A DNA stretch of 64,000 nt, taken from positions 3,162,001 to 3,226,000 of the forward strand of contig CP012810.1 of assembly GCA_001936135.1 (NCBI GenBank). The letters run 5' to 3'. Under the pieces are notes generated by a model. It did no database searches. It was not told the DNA's origin and was given only the letters and a program-made list of their open reading frames with translations. Positions 29,586 to 40,033 of this stretch are shown here, one piece after another; the first letter of the stretch is position 1; each line of letters starts with the position of its first letter. The DNA is from Saccharomycopsis fibuligera x Saccharomycopsis cf. fibuligera (Eukaryota > Ascomycota > Saccharomycetes > Ascoideales > Saccharomycopsidaceae). The position numbers were made by a program, and so were the translations under genes.

Positions 29586-32254
29586 AATTCATGTACGCTA
29601 TTTCATACATATAAATATTAAACAAAACAAAATTAATGGAAGAGAAAAAAATAATAAAAAATGTATTATTAGTAATATAATTGTCTAAATGATATTGCAT
29701 ATCCTTACTATGAAGTTAAAAAGATTGTACGTGGCAACTCTAGTTTTCTCCCTTTTTGTGTTTGGAGCATATTAGTGCATGATTCTTAATGTAAATCTTT
29801 TTTTTTATCTTTTATTTTACCTTTATTTTGTTTTTATCTGGCATTCTGATTTTAGCCAAAAAAATTCTTGTTTGAAGATAGATTGTATCCTAATTGGTTT
29901 TTTGAATAAAGAGAAAAAGGCAATCTGAGACTCAAATTATCGGTTGATGCCATTAATTTTTCAAATTCCAAGTCGGAAGGTAAGGCCTTTAACTTTTTCG
30001 TGAACAGTATACAAAGTTTCTACCTTGCTTCATTCATGTACAATTTCCATTCCAAGCTATCGATCGATTTAAGCCTTTTGAAAATATACAGATGAAATGA
30101 ACACGTTAAGGTTAGAGATATACTGTTGTTTGACGATAATAAAGAAATAGGATTCCCCTTGGGAGTCACACAACAATATGCCTCGGCGTAGTGCCATCAT
30201 CATTTTTATCATCCACCATACTTATAAAAGAAATAATGCGCGGGATATCGTAACTACGCCTGACATATACTGGATGTAGTTGTATGGTAAGATTTAGGAC
30301 AAGGTAGACCTGTAGATACGCTCTCATGTCATGTTCTCATGTTGAGCACAAGTTCAAACATGGCTGCATTGCCGTGCATACCAACGCTAACGCTATTGTC
30401 AATACACAAACAGGCACGAACTGTGCACTGAGATAAACGTCCAGTGGTCGCTGAAACAAAAGAGACCCAATCAAAAGTATTTGTATACAAAATAATGAAC
30501 GATATTGGAAGATGCGGCACCCTTGCACGTTATCAACAACATGCTGTCTTTGCAGTACAGGTTAATTGGTTAGTTGAAGTTAAGTAGACCAAATGTCAGT
30601 ATCAGGTACATCAGTAATATGTTCATGCACTCTCTTATTTTTTTTTTTTTTTTTTCGATTATGTGTTGTGCCAAACTGTCTGTTTTCTTTGGTTGAGAAG
30701 AAAGTGCAAAGTTTTTAGAGCTGAACAGCCTTTATGCAGTAGTTAGTACGAAGGTCAAGTTTGTGGGGGTAGATTTGCTAAAAATTGTGTTGTTGTATCC
30801 GTTTATTAATTAACGCTCCTGAAACTGGGCTGATTAGATGCCTACAATTTCACTTAAAGAACAGCAAAAAGTTACATTGCTACGATACTAATATTGATAC
30901 TGATATGAATATCAGAAGTAGCACCATTTTTAAGTAATAGTACCGTAGACAAACAATTAACAAAACAAAACAATAAAAATTCATGAATCAAGCATTTCTA
31001 GAAAACTCACATACATACTTATATATACACAAAAGAAATATATACACCCCTGTGCCACTATTATGACAAAAACCTGACTTATCAAATAATAACTGCGATT
31101 ATTGGTTGCAAATATTGTGAATTTATGATCAACGGACAAAATTTCGAAATGAAAGTAATCACATAGTCCATCGCTTTTGAACTTTGGAAACTTTTGGATT
31201 GTACACATAAATTCAAACAGAAAAATAGACACCAACAAACAGGGAAATAATAATAAAAAAAATTAAGAGAAGTCATGAAATTTGGCAATTCATAATAAAA
31301 TCAATTCAGCCAATTTATTTATTCATGAGTCAGTCATAAGCATTGTTTTATGAAACGTGATTTACTGCTTATGCAAAATTAGCTGAAACATGATGGTTCT
31401 CTCAAAAGATAAAATGACTTAACGCAATCTTTTTTGGATAATGTGAATGATGGAAGGGACTAAATGATATGAGTTAGTGTTGAATCCTGTTTTACATACT
31501 TTATATTCTATCTCATACGGTGTTGTGTTGTAGTGATATTACTGCTATGTTGTAATGGTATGTTGTGCGGTAGATGCGTTTCCATTGAATAGTTTTACCC
31601 TTGCACATGCACTTCGCCAGTCAAGAGTCAAAAGTCAATGCTTGATACTCAAGAGCCAAATGGCAAAACACGCCAATAAATTCTCTGTGCCATCAAAACA
31701 AAACTGCAACATCGGAAGTAACTTTTATTTTCTGTTTCTAATGCTTTATCAAACGTTAATACATACTGATGAAAAGAGCAGCACCAATGTACAATGATCT
31801 TTGGATAGTTTGATTGGAAGCTTCGGTTTGAATCTTTTTTTCTTCCTCGGATGGGACAGCGCCTGGACCGAACATTTTCTAGTTTACTATATTACTTGAG
31901 TAAGTTTATAAAATTGAAACTTTGGGGAGATTTTGCTTTGGTTATCCTAGGCAAAAAAATATTATATCAATGTGTTTTACTCAGTGACTAGCACCGCAAT
32001 ACATCAACTTTGAATTTGATTTTGTCCGCTAGTAGTACTTTGCTTACTGTTTTTGAAAAATTTGAAGCTGGTTTTGAGGGGTTGCCCTACCTTGAAGCAG
32101 CTCAAGAAACGCCAAAACGGCAAAACAAAAAAGAAACAGAAATGAGAAACAGATGGTGATGATAAAGGCGATGGTGGAGGTGGATTGTACTTCGCTTGTT
32201 TCAGTTGACAGTTTTTATATTATTGATACTTACCATTAACAATAACAATCAAAT
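29586..32254. other. Long 2.7-kb intergenic stretch
   Basis: No convincing coding frame, tRNA or duplicated element was found. A T-run lies at about 30639-30656, and AT-rich DNA dominates. The right 150 bases form the SPN1 promoter. It is long enough to hide a non-coding RNA or a diverged small gene, but I see no positive sign of one. Confidence 0.45.
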
Positions 32255-33703
32255 ATGAGTGATGACAGGACCGTAAAGAGCGAAGAAGCATTGGAGGACA
32301 ACAGCGTATCTGTCCAGCAGCAGCAGAGTCTGCCAGAAGAAACCAAGCCAGTACCTGAAAATCACCAAGACGATGACCAAATTGAAGAAGGAGACGAAGA
32401 ACAGGAACAAGATAGTAATAATAACGAAGTGGAAGAAAATAGTAATCATAATAATAGCAATGATAATGATAACAATAATAGTTATGACGAAGTAGATGAA
32501 GAACAAGAAGTCCCACAACAACAACAAGACAATGATAACGACCTTTCAGAAGTCGATGAAGACGCTGAGGAAGAAGAAAACAATGACGACGATTATGTGG
32601 ATGATGAAGATCAGATTTTAACGTTGAGCCGTCACAAAAAATCTAATACTGATAATCAACAAGAAGATTCTGCTACTACAGCAGCATCCATACAGAAAGG
32701 CGCTAGAAGAGCACCAAGAGCCTTGTCTGGTGAACCAGACGATAACAATAATAGAAGCAGTAGTGCTGGCCAAGGGGAATCACGTACGCTTGATGAGCGA
32801 GCCACTGATAACGCTTTCGACAAGAGACAACAGTTTTTGAAAAAACTTGATGATGCCTTGAAATCAGGTAACGGAAATCTGCGTCGTCGTAAGAAGGGGG
32901 GAGATATTGATTTGGAACAAATGCAAGATGCTCAAATTCAGCAATTGAAGAATCAGATGCAAGAAATGGCTTATGAGGATGCCAAGTGTGTGGATGAAAA
33001 AAACGGGCTTGCTATGAATAAACTTAAGCTTTTACCTAAAGTGAAGGAAGTGTTGCTTCGTAAAAACTTGGCTGACTCTGTGTTGGATAACAATTTGTTG
33101 GAAAGTATTAGAGTGTGGCTTGAGCCGCTTCCAGATGGATCGTTGCCAGCTTACGAGATTCAAAAAGTTATATTTCAGTCATTACAAGATTTACCCATCA
33201 AGACTATCCACTTGCGAGAAAGTGGGTTGGGTAAAGTGGTGTTGTTTTACCAAAAATCCAAGAGAGTAGAACCTGGGTTGAAACGGATTGCTGATAAGTT
33301 GGTGGGAGATTGGACTAGACCAATCTTGAACTTGTCTGACAATTACCATGACAAGTATATTCAACAAGAAGAATTTGATATTAATCAGCTTATTGAAGCC
33401 CGGAAAAAAAGAAAGGCAGGTGGTGCTGCTGCTGCTGCTGCTAAGGACAAGACGCTTTATGAAGAGACTGCTGCTAGACGGAAAAGAGCCGCTGCTCCTC
33501 AGGCCAGAGCCACGGCGTACAAGATTGCCCCAAAAGTCAATATTGACAGCAAGGTTGGTATGGGGTTGGGCGAAGGCATTGGGTCTTCGTTGAACAGAGA
33601 CGACCAGTACAAGCGGATCCAGAGCAAGTTGCAAAACAGAGGCAAGCGAGTAGGGGCCAAGAAGGCCGGAGTGAGCATCGAGGGACGCAACCTCCATATC
33701 TGA
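32255..33703 (+). CDS. SPN1: Spn1/Iws1 transcription elongation factor
   Basis: This 482-residue protein has a long acidic N-terminus rich in Glu, Asp, Asn and Gln (about 1-130). The conserved Iws1 domain (TFIIS N-terminal-like, about 255-370) is recognised by [39 protein letters not shown] and [12 protein letters not shown] basic tail with an alanine run follows. Iws1 binds Spt6 and RNA polymerase II, aiding elongation, histone handling and mRNA export in the nucleus. The first ATG is used. The acidic N-terminus is the usual Spt6/histone interaction region in the family. Confidence 0.93.
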   Translation: MSDDRTVKSEEALEDNSVSVQQQQSLPEETKPVPENHQDDDQIEEGDEEQEQDSNNNEVEENSNHNNSNDNDNNNSYDEVDEEQEVPQQQQDNDNDLSEVDEDAEEEENNDDDYVDDEDQILTLSRHKKSNTDNQQEDSATTAASIQKGARRAPRALSGEPDDNNNRSSSAGQGESRTLDERATDNAFDKRQQFLKKLDDALKSGNGNLRRRKKGGDIDLEQMQDAQIQQLKNQMQEMAYEDAKCVDEKNGLAMNKLKLLPKVKEVLLRKNLADSVLDNNLLESIRVWLEPLPDGSLPAYEIQKVIFQSLQDLPIKTIHLRESGLGKVVLFYQKSKRVEPGLKRIADKLVGDWTRPILNLSDNYHDKYIQQEEFDINQLIEARKKRKAGGAAAAAAKDKTLYEETAARRKRAAAPQARATAYKIAPKVNIDSKVGMGLGEGIGSSLNRDDQYKRIQSKLQNRGKRVGAKKAGVSIEGRNLHI

Positions 33704-34018
33704 GGTGGTACGTTGTGTATTCTGTACTGTGCTTATATATATCGTTTAATGTATTTGAATTATTTCATTGTGATAAATCGTCGATGACTCCGTAGTAGCC
33801 GATTGCTGTTGTTGCGTTGTTGCTGAATCGATTGTTTGACAACGAAGCGCTGCGCAGCGGAGACGGAAATCGGATCGAACTCCAAAAACAAAATTCCACA
33901 ATGCGCAGCAGATCCCAGGGCGCCCCTCGACCACATATATAAATACCTCCATTCCTCATCCACACCTCGGCCACAGGGTTGCTCTATACACTGAGCTATT
34001 CTGATAAACCAAACCACC
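33704..34018. other. SPN1-ANT1 spacer and ANT1 promoter
   Basis: A TATA-like TATATAAATA is at 33936-33945, about 75 bp before the ANT1 ATG. A CCTCGG at 33965-33970 matches the hexamer bound by fungal fatty-acid-response factors of the FarA/Ctf1 type. That would suit a peroxisomal carrier, but the hexamer also occurs elsewhere in the window, so it carries little weight. The middle (33840-33930) is relatively GC-rich. Confidence 0.5.
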
Positions 34019-35080
34019 ATGTCGAACAAACTCAGTCCCTTGGAGAAAGCGGTAATTGGCTCTTTGGCAAGTGTCATCGCCAACACTGCAGTATATCCGC
34101 TCGACATCGCCAAGACCCTTATTCAATCGCAGCAGAACTTGTCCCACTACTCCAAGCAAGAAATCGCCAACTCGCCCAACTTGTACCGCAACAGTCTCGA
34201 CTGTTTACAGAAACTTTTCAAGAAACATGGTCTTAAGGGATTGTATATTGGCTTATTGCCATCATTGAGTTCCACTGCATCCATGAACTTTGCCTATTTC
34301 TTTTGGTATGCGGTGGTGCGTAAAATTTATGATCGCCAGTTTCCTAGCAACAAGAGCAAAAGCACAGCAGTAGAACTTGGCTTGGGAGCCATTGCTGGAG
34401 CATTGTCACAACTAATTTTTATGCCGATCTCGACTATTTCCACCAAGCAACAGACTCAAGTTGCTGAAAGCCACTCTGCCATTGAAGAAGAAAAGAAAAA
34501 ATCAGGACAAAGCGTGCAACCTGAAGATTATCAAGCGGCCCCAGAACCAAGTTTCTGGCAAACTGCTGAAAAGATTGTGAAGCAGGATGGTCTCAGTGGA
34601 TTGTGGAGTGGGTTGAAAGTCAGCTTAGTGTTAACTACCAATCCATCAATCACTTATGGTGCCTTTGAAAGATTAAGATCATTGTTTTTCAGCCACAAGA
34701 CAAGCTTATCAGCATTGGAATCCTTTACGTTAGGAGTTTTCTCCAAATTGTTAGCCACAATTTTCACTCAGCCGTTGATTGTTTCCAAAGTGATGATCCA
34801 AAAGAAATCTACTGTTGTTACTGAAAAAGTGGTGGATCCAGTCACCAAGCAGGAGAAATACATCAAAACTCGCAAGAATTTCAAAAGTTTCCAAGAATGT
34901 CTTGTGCATTTATTCAAAAACGATGGTATTTTAGGACTTTGGAAGGGGGTTTTGCCTCAAATTAGTAAAGCGGTCATTGTCCAAGGGTTCTTGTTCATGT
35001 TCAAGGAGAAATTTGAGGAGCTCTTTGTTGCCTTGATCCGGTTGATCAAGCTCAGAAGAAAGAGAGCATTGCTTAAGTGA
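34019..35080 (+). CDS. ANT1: Peroxisomal adenine nucleotide transporter Ant1
   Basis: This 353-residue protein belongs to the mitochondrial carrier superfamily, with three repeats of two membrane helices. The carrier signature is seen as PLDIAKTLIQSQ near residue 27, a modified MPISTISTKQQ in repeat 2 and QPLIVSKVMIQ in repeat 3. GLKGLYIGLLPS and LGLWKGVLPQ mark the matrix-side turns. NPSITYGAFERLR and GVLPQISKAVIVQG are characteristic of Ant1. It exchanges cytosolic ATP for AMP across the peroxisomal membrane, supplying acyl-CoA synthetases for beta-oxidation. A charged loop at about 155-180 is an insertion relative to baker's yeast Ant1. The start ATG follows a TATA box by about 75 bp. Confidence 0.92.
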   Translation: MSNKLSPLEKAVIGSLASVIANTAVYPLDIAKTLIQSQQNLSHYSKQEIANSPNLYRNSLDCLQKLFKKHGLKGLYIGLLPSLSSTASMNFAYFFWYAVVRKIYDRQFPSNKSKSTAVELGLGAIAGALSQLIFMPISTISTKQQTQVAESHSAIEEEKKKSGQSVQPEDYQAAPEPSFWQTAEKIVKQDGLSGLWSGLKVSLVLTTNPSITYGAFERLRSLFFSHKTSLSALESFTLGVFSKLLATIFTQPLIVSKVMIQKKSTVVTEKVVDPVTKQEKYIKTRKNFKSFQECLVHLFKNDGILGLWKGVLPQISKAVIVQGFLFMFKEKFEELFVALIRLIKLRRKRALLK

Positions 35081-35435
35081 GGAAAAGAAAGAGAAGGAAG
35101 CTATTTTTGCTATATTCGGTTTTGGAGTTCTATGTTGCTTGTTTGGTTTGTTATCTAGTGATTTTTTAGTTTATTCATGATCCGTTGTTCACTATTCATT
35201 ATCATTATTCATGTTATTTCATTTTGATTATTACTGTCTTATGCGTAAGTCTATGTACTGTATGTCTGCTAGCAACTTTGTAGTTCCCAAAAGTCACGCG
35301 CAGCACGCCAAAACAAAAACAGAAAGAAAAAAACAAACAACATTATCATCAACAGAGATCATCATCAACCTCATCAATTTGGTCTAGTAGCCACTATTAT
35401 TATTCAAAATTACTTCGCCATCCATCCATCCAATC
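35081..35435. other. Intergenic region ANT1 to APQ12-like gene
   Basis: Ordinary AT-rich spacer with repeated TCATC/CATCC motifs just before the next ATG. Nothing else was seen. Confidence 0.55.
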
Positions 35436-36101
35436 ATGACATTCACGCAATCCTTTTTTCTTTACATCTATGCGTTTATAAGCGCCCTTCTTTTGCACTC
35501 CTACAAAGCCGGTCTATACTTCTACATCAATTATCCAACCCTAGCCTCTGCCCTCGGAAACTTGATCGTGATTTATGTGGCCTACAAGTTATTCCGCACC
35601 ATATTGAGATTCATTTATTCTTCAGTTGTGGCGTTTGTGCGACTTGTTTTTATCTTCACTTTGCTTGTTGTTGGAATATGGTGTTATTTGCGTGGAGTGC
35701 AGCGATTCGCTAGTGATTTGGGATTTCTTTGGTCAGTTTTTAAGAGTCAGGTGCTTGACGTGAAATACGATACTGAAGAATTCATTCACGAACTAGATAA
35801 TGACCAGTACTCTTACGCTTACAGCGCTCATCAACGCGGCAGTGGTAACGCAATTGGAAATAAGCACATATATCAGCAAACTGGCGGAGAACTGCCTCTC
35901 GAGTTCAATATATGGGATCTTTCGCGCAGTTTGAGAGTACGGGATCTTCAACAGTTGGTGGAATTGTTTGGATTGAATTTGATCCAAGCTTATCGTATTG
36001 GGGCTGGTAGCTTGTATTCTTGGGCTAGTTCAGAGAACTGGTTAAGACAGCAATATGACGGATTGGTTAATGAGTTTAATCAGGAATATCAGAATTTATG
36101 A
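35436..36101 (+). CDS. APQ12: Probable Apq12-like nuclear envelope/ER membrane protein
   Basis: This 221-residue protein has an N-terminal hydrophobic segment (about 5-20). Two adjacent membrane segments follow at about 36-65 and 66-88, containing the LRFIYSSVVAFVRLVFIFTLLVVGIW type of sequence. A hydrophilic C-terminus ends in a possible amphipathic region. Layout and the second and third segments resemble Apq12, which helps nuclear pore assembly and membrane fluidity control in yeast. It is longer than baker's yeast Apq12 (138), mainly at the C-terminus. Membrane location is well supported, the orthology call only moderately. The alternative is an unassigned small ER protein. Confidence 0.5.
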   Translation: MTFTQSFFLYIYAFISALLLHSYKAGLYFYINYPTLASALGNLIVIYVAYKLFRTILRFIYSSVVAFVRLVFIFTLLVVGIWCYLRGVQRFASDLGFLWSVFKSQVLDVKYDTEEFIHELDNDQYSYAYSAHQRGSGNAIGNKHIYQQTGGELPLEFNIWDLSRSLRVRDLQQLVELFGLNLIQAYRIGAGSLYSWASSENWLRQQYDGLVNEFNQEYQNL

Positions 36102-36664
36102 GAGTGCGTGTGTGCGAGACTTTATGGAGGTTGATTGAGGTCTTGTATGATAGGATTGATTTTTTGAACATGGTTTGAATGAATACTTTTTGCTTTTTCC
36201 TGTTTTCATATTTTGCTGCTTTACTTAATTTTGTTCACTCTCTTTTTTTTTTTTTTTTTTTTTATTCTGTTGAGTTTCCTTCGAGGTTCTTGTTAGATTT
36301 TATTAAACATCTTAGTTTAGATGTTTCTTTCTCGTTATTATCTGGTACTTTTTGGCATGCGGTTTCCTTTTTTAATTGGGTAAATAAGGATAATTTTTTG
36401 ATTATTACTACTGTTACTATTACTTTAATTTTTGCTCGTTTATTATAGTTGTTACGTTCGTTCTTTTTTCTTCCCTAAGCAATTTCCGCTCAAGCTGCTT
36501 GTACATATTGTGCTTCTCATATAGTTTTACAATCTCGAAACACGCGCGCATAGGCACACAGACAAAGTATTCCTATGAAATGTAACATTAAGATACAAAA
36601 ATACAGATTTTTGATTTTAGAGTAGAAAAGTCAATCTTTCAGTGTCAACCCAGTAAATCTGCAA
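36102..36664. other. Intergenic region between convergent genes
   Basis: A T-run of about 22 bases lies at 36242-36263. A GT/GC-containing segment follows, then A-rich DNA up to the stop of the minus-strand gene. No gene was recognised. Confidence 0.55.
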
Positions 36665-38458
36665 TCATTCCCATATATGAATCTGTTTATCAGAACTAGC
36701 CACCACAAGTCCCTCCTTTTCCTCATCGCCACCACCACCAACATACCCTACAAAAGCCTTAAACCTAATCCCGACGTTTCCCTTTTTATCTCCATCATAC
36801 CCCTTCAATATCTTCACCACACTAAGCCGATCTTGGGCAAAATTCACCCCACGAATAATCCCATCGTCACCAGCAATCCATATACCTGTACCATTCAGCT
36901 TCCAATGAATCAAAGGATTAGAAAATTTATCCTGTGGTGATAAGGAGTTAATGTTGGCAATTATTTGCCCTCTGATTGTTGGGATTCCTACTAGTTGTTG
37001 TTGCAGTTGTGGTTGTCTGAAACTAGGATTAGAATTGAGAGCAGTATTCGCGGTATTTGAAAGCTTCGCAGGGCTAGTAGTGATAATCTCTTGAAGGTTG
37101 AGGGGTAAGGTAACGGTAACTATGCGCATATACGGCACATGAGAGGTAGCCACTGCAATCAATGGCAATTTTGCCACGTCGTTGTTGATCTCAGTTTGGT
37201 CAATTACATAATTTCTTGAATCATTGGGATTGAATACTGCAATATTCATTGGCGAAAACTCATGGTTTGAAAATTCGGCGTCATTTAATGATATTCTAGC
37301 AACTTCAGCAAGTTGGCGTCCTTTATTAGAGTTGTCGTCGCCATTATTATCCCCATTATACAACGTGAAAAGTGAAAGTAAAGTACTGTTTAATCTGCTC
37401 AAAAGAATAAGCGGTACTGTGGTTATGGCTGTTTCATCATTATTGGTAAATTTGTAGCTAAATACTTTGATATCGGTAGCATTTGAAAGCAACTTGAAAG
37501 TGCTTAACTGGCTTACTAACACTTGTTGTTTTTGCTGTGATGAGGGCGTTAAACTATTGTTGTGATTAGAATTGAGGTCAGAACTCAATGATATTTGAGC
37601 AATTGACAAAGTTGTGTCGAAGCCAATTGATACCAAATATCCGTCATGCTTATTATTATCAACGCAATTAGGCAAATATTGGATGCTGGTAATGACTCTA
37701 TTGTGAAGCTTCACTTTTTGCAATAATTTCAAGTACGGTACTGCTGCTGCTGTGCAGTTTCTGTCTTCATCATTATTAGTCTCTTCTATTTCTTTGCTCT
37801 TCTTTTCTTCGGGAAACTGGAAAACATAAGCAAAACCATCCATTCCTCCGGCAACTAAAATATTGGTACCATCAATAGCGATAAACGATTTGTATATCAC
37901 CTTGGAATCCTTGGGGTGACTCACCGCAAGCACTTTCCCTAGATGGTGCAAATCCACCACTTTAAGGATCCTGTCATTTGCAGAAATTAGCAACGTTGGC
38001 TTAGTAATATTTGTGGGCTTTGTCACTGCTGTGCTGCTGTGTTTATCCAAATGGCCTGTTTTGATGCTGCCAATTGATAAGTTGAGACATAATGCATTTG
38101 ATAATTGATCTGGTAACTCTAATGGCTTTTTGCTTTCGATATTAGTAAACTGCCAAGGTTTCACCAAATGTAGTAATTCATGTGAAGGACTTATGTTATT
38201 GCTGCTACCGCTAATATTATTATTATTATTGCCTTTGTTGTTGCTTTTCCCTGCTGCTGATAGTCCACCATCGTAGTGATGCTCAAGAAAGTTGTGTCTA
38301 TCTTGTACAATCTCTTCTAGCGGTTCAAAGGAAACCGCTTCGTAATCATAGTCAAACAACACACCGACCTCGTTTTGGAAAATGTCAAGGGTGCGAGAAT
38401 AGCCCTTTTTCTTGAGAAAATCTGCGACTAATAGTTCAACCGGTACTTTGGTAGTCAT
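36665..38458 (-). CDS. LisH-domain WD40-repeat protein of unknown function
   Basis: This 597-residue protein starts with a LisH-like motif (about residues 5-35, VELLVADFLKKKGYSRTLDIFQNEV), a dimerisation helix pair. A Ser/Asn-rich linker and then irregular WD40 blades follow (ISANDRILKVVDL, NILVAGGMDGFAYVFQF, SIQYLPNC, LVASSDKQIHIWE at the end). The LisH-linker-propeller order is shared by many scaffold proteins. I cannot name an orthologue. The blades are diverged and broken by Asn-rich inserts. A single propeller mediating protein contacts is inferred. The start ATG at 38458 precedes the LisH motif directly. Confidence 0.75.
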   Translation of the reverse strand: MTTKVPVELLVADFLKKKGYSRTLDIFQNEVGVLFDYDYEAVSFEPLEEIVQDRHNFLEHHYDGGLSAAGKSNNKGNNNNNISGSSNNISPSHELLHLVKPWQFTNIESKKPLELPDQLSNALCLNLSIGSIKTGHLDKHSSTAVTKPTNITKPTLLISANDRILKVVDLHHLGKVLAVSHPKDSKVIYKSFIAIDGTNILVAGGMDGFAYVFQFPEEKKSKEIEETNNDEDRNCTAAAVPYLKLLQKVKLHNRVITSIQYLPNCVDNNKHDGYLVSIGFDTTLSIAQISLSSDLNSNHNNSLTPSSQQKQQVLVSQLSTFKLLSNATDIKVFSYKFTNNDETAITTVPLILLSRLNSTLLSLFTLYNGDNNGDDNSNKGRQLAEVARISLNDAEFSNHEFSPMNIAVFNPNDSRNYVIDQTEINNDVAKLPLIAVATSHVPYMRIVTVTLPLNLQEIITTSPAKLSNTANTALNSNPSFRQPQLQQQLVGIPTIRGQIIANINSLSPQDKFSNPLIHWKLNGTGIWIAGDDGIIRGVNFAQDRLSVVKILKGYDGDKKGNVGIRFKAFVGYVGGGGDEEKEGLVVASSDKQIHIWE

Positions 38459-38958
38459 GGTATAGTGGTAAATTAAATGAATATGGCATGTAGAGATGCG
38501 ATGCTAAACACTACCATCTATTAATACTGTGCAGCTCTTCTGTTACGCGATGGCCCCATTGAAATGGCATATACCATATCATTGGTTATTACGCTCATCA
38601 TCAATCATCTGTTAGTCATGTGCTAGACCATAGGGCTATTTTCTTGTTTGGACCGGTAGCTTATGTTACCGCTTCCCGTGACTCTCAGGTGGCCACTCTG
38701 AGCCTCTATGTCCGGGTGACTTTGGTGTTTTACTTTTTTTCTCTTGCAGTGCGACAGTCGTCGGGTGGCAGGGCAGGCAGCGGCTGCTGTGGTTCGCCCG
38801 CTCAGCGAACCGCCTGGCAAACCTACTGCGCAGCATCCCAGCTTCCGGATTCTCAACAAAAGTTTTCTTTTTTATATTACTTGATTTTCAATCTTCTTCT
38901 AAGAAGTTTGTATACTGTTGTTTTGTTCAGCATAACTAAAGAAAACCAATAAGTCAAG
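38459..38958. other. Divergent promoter between the LisH/WD40 gene and RPS23
   Basis: A GC-rich patch runs from about 38640 to 38860 within otherwise AT-rich DNA, followed by a T-rich leader before the RPS23 ATG. A 110-codon frame crosses it but has no homology and is judged leader. No TATA box was evident, as expected for a ribosomal protein gene. Confidence 0.55.
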
Positions 38959-40033
38959 ATGGGTAAAGGTAAACCAAGAGGTTTGAATTCCGCTAGAAAA
39001 TTGAGAGTCCACAGACGTTCCAAGTAAGTAAATATAAAACATCATCTATCAAGTAGATTGGTAAGTGGTAGGAATCAAAATCAAATATCAAGCAACAGTG
39101 AAAAATATCAAGGTGGAAATACACATAAACAATATCCATTCAAAACATGAAACGAATGTAACTACTATAATGAACAAAATATCGGAACGTACGAAAATAG
39201 ATCATTATACTTGAATCGATTTAGAACAATTTTATTGAATGACTTGCAAAATCTTTGAAAAATTTCACCATTATTGATAATCTCACCATTATTGATAATC
39301 TCAACACACACAAGAGTAAATTATTATAGATGAAAAATTTTATTCGAATATCAAATTTTTCAGCGGTATGGACATCATGCCAAGAGAATAATGAACTTAC
39401 ATATTTACAAGTTGAAAATTCGTTTAGAATTGGAAAAGAATTTGTTTTAAGAGCTGATGGATCTACGATATTATCATCAAGTCATACAAAGTCATTTATA
39501 ACACAATATTATCAGCTAGTGATTTTATGAGCAACAACGTTTGATTATAAAGATGTTGAAAAATTTTAAACAAAATGAATCCTACTTCTATTGCCATCTA
39601 ATACTTCCATCACATTTCACTATTATTATATGTTGAACATCTACTAACAATCATTTATAGCCGTTGGGCCGATCAACAATATAAATCTAGATTGTTGGGA
39701 ACTGCTTTCAAATCTTCTCCATTCGGTGGTTCTTCTCACGCCAAGGGTATTGTTTTGGAAAAAATTGGTGTTGAAGCCAAACAACCAAACTCCGCTATCA
39801 GAAAGTGTGTCAGAGTTCAATTGATCAAGAACTCTAGAAGAGTTACTGCTTTCGTTCCAAATGACGGTTGTTTGAACTACGTTGACGAAAACGACGAAGT
39901 CTTGTTGGCCGGTTTTGGTAGAAAAGGTAAGGCTAAGGGTGATATTCCAGGTGTTAGATTCAAGGTTGTTAAAGTCTCTGGTGTCTCCTTGTTGGCCTTG
40001 TGGAAAGAAAAGAAAGAAAAGCCAAGATCCTAA
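38959..40033 (+). CDS. RPS23: 40S ribosomal protein S23 (uS12), two exons
   Basis: Exon 1 is 38959-39023 and encodes [20 protein letters not shown] plus a Ser codon and two bases. Exon 2 is 39661-40033. Joining them makes Asn from AA/C and gives exactly 145 residues, the length of baker's yeast Rps23, ending KEKKEKPRS. The [13 protein letters not shown] decoding-centre loop is intact; its proline is hydroxylated in yeast. The protein sits at the 40S decoding centre and affects translational accuracy. The donor is GTAAGT, the branch point TACTAAC (39642-39648) and the acceptor TAG (39660). Codon use is strongly optimised. Confidence 0.97.
39024..39660 (+). other. RPS23 intron, 637 nt
   Basis: Consensus signals are GTAAGT at 39024, TACTAAC at 39642-39648 and TAG at 39658-39660. 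It is AT-rich with no clear box C/D or H/ACA snoRNA. A perfect 18-bp tandem duplication lies inside. Ribosomal protein introns are typically long in yeasts. Confidence 0.95.
39265..39300 (+). repeat. Perfect 18-bp tandem duplication within the RPS23 intron
   Basis: TCACCATTATTGATAATC occurs twice head to tail at 39265-39282 and 39283-39300. Each copy contains a small ATTAT/ATAAT self-complementary motif. Confidence 0.95.

Noticed and set aside
33965-33970. CCTCGG as a fatty-acid-response element of ANT1
   Set aside because: The hexamer also occurs at unrelated sites (for example near 30181, 31852 and 43978), so it is only mentioned in the promoter note.
38620-38952. 110-codon plus-strand frame before RPS23
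   Set aside because: It covers the GC-rich promoter and leader of RPS23, with no homology and no conserved structure.
39024-39660. Possible snoRNA in the RPS23 intron
   Set aside because: No convincing paired box C/D or H/ACA motifs were found.
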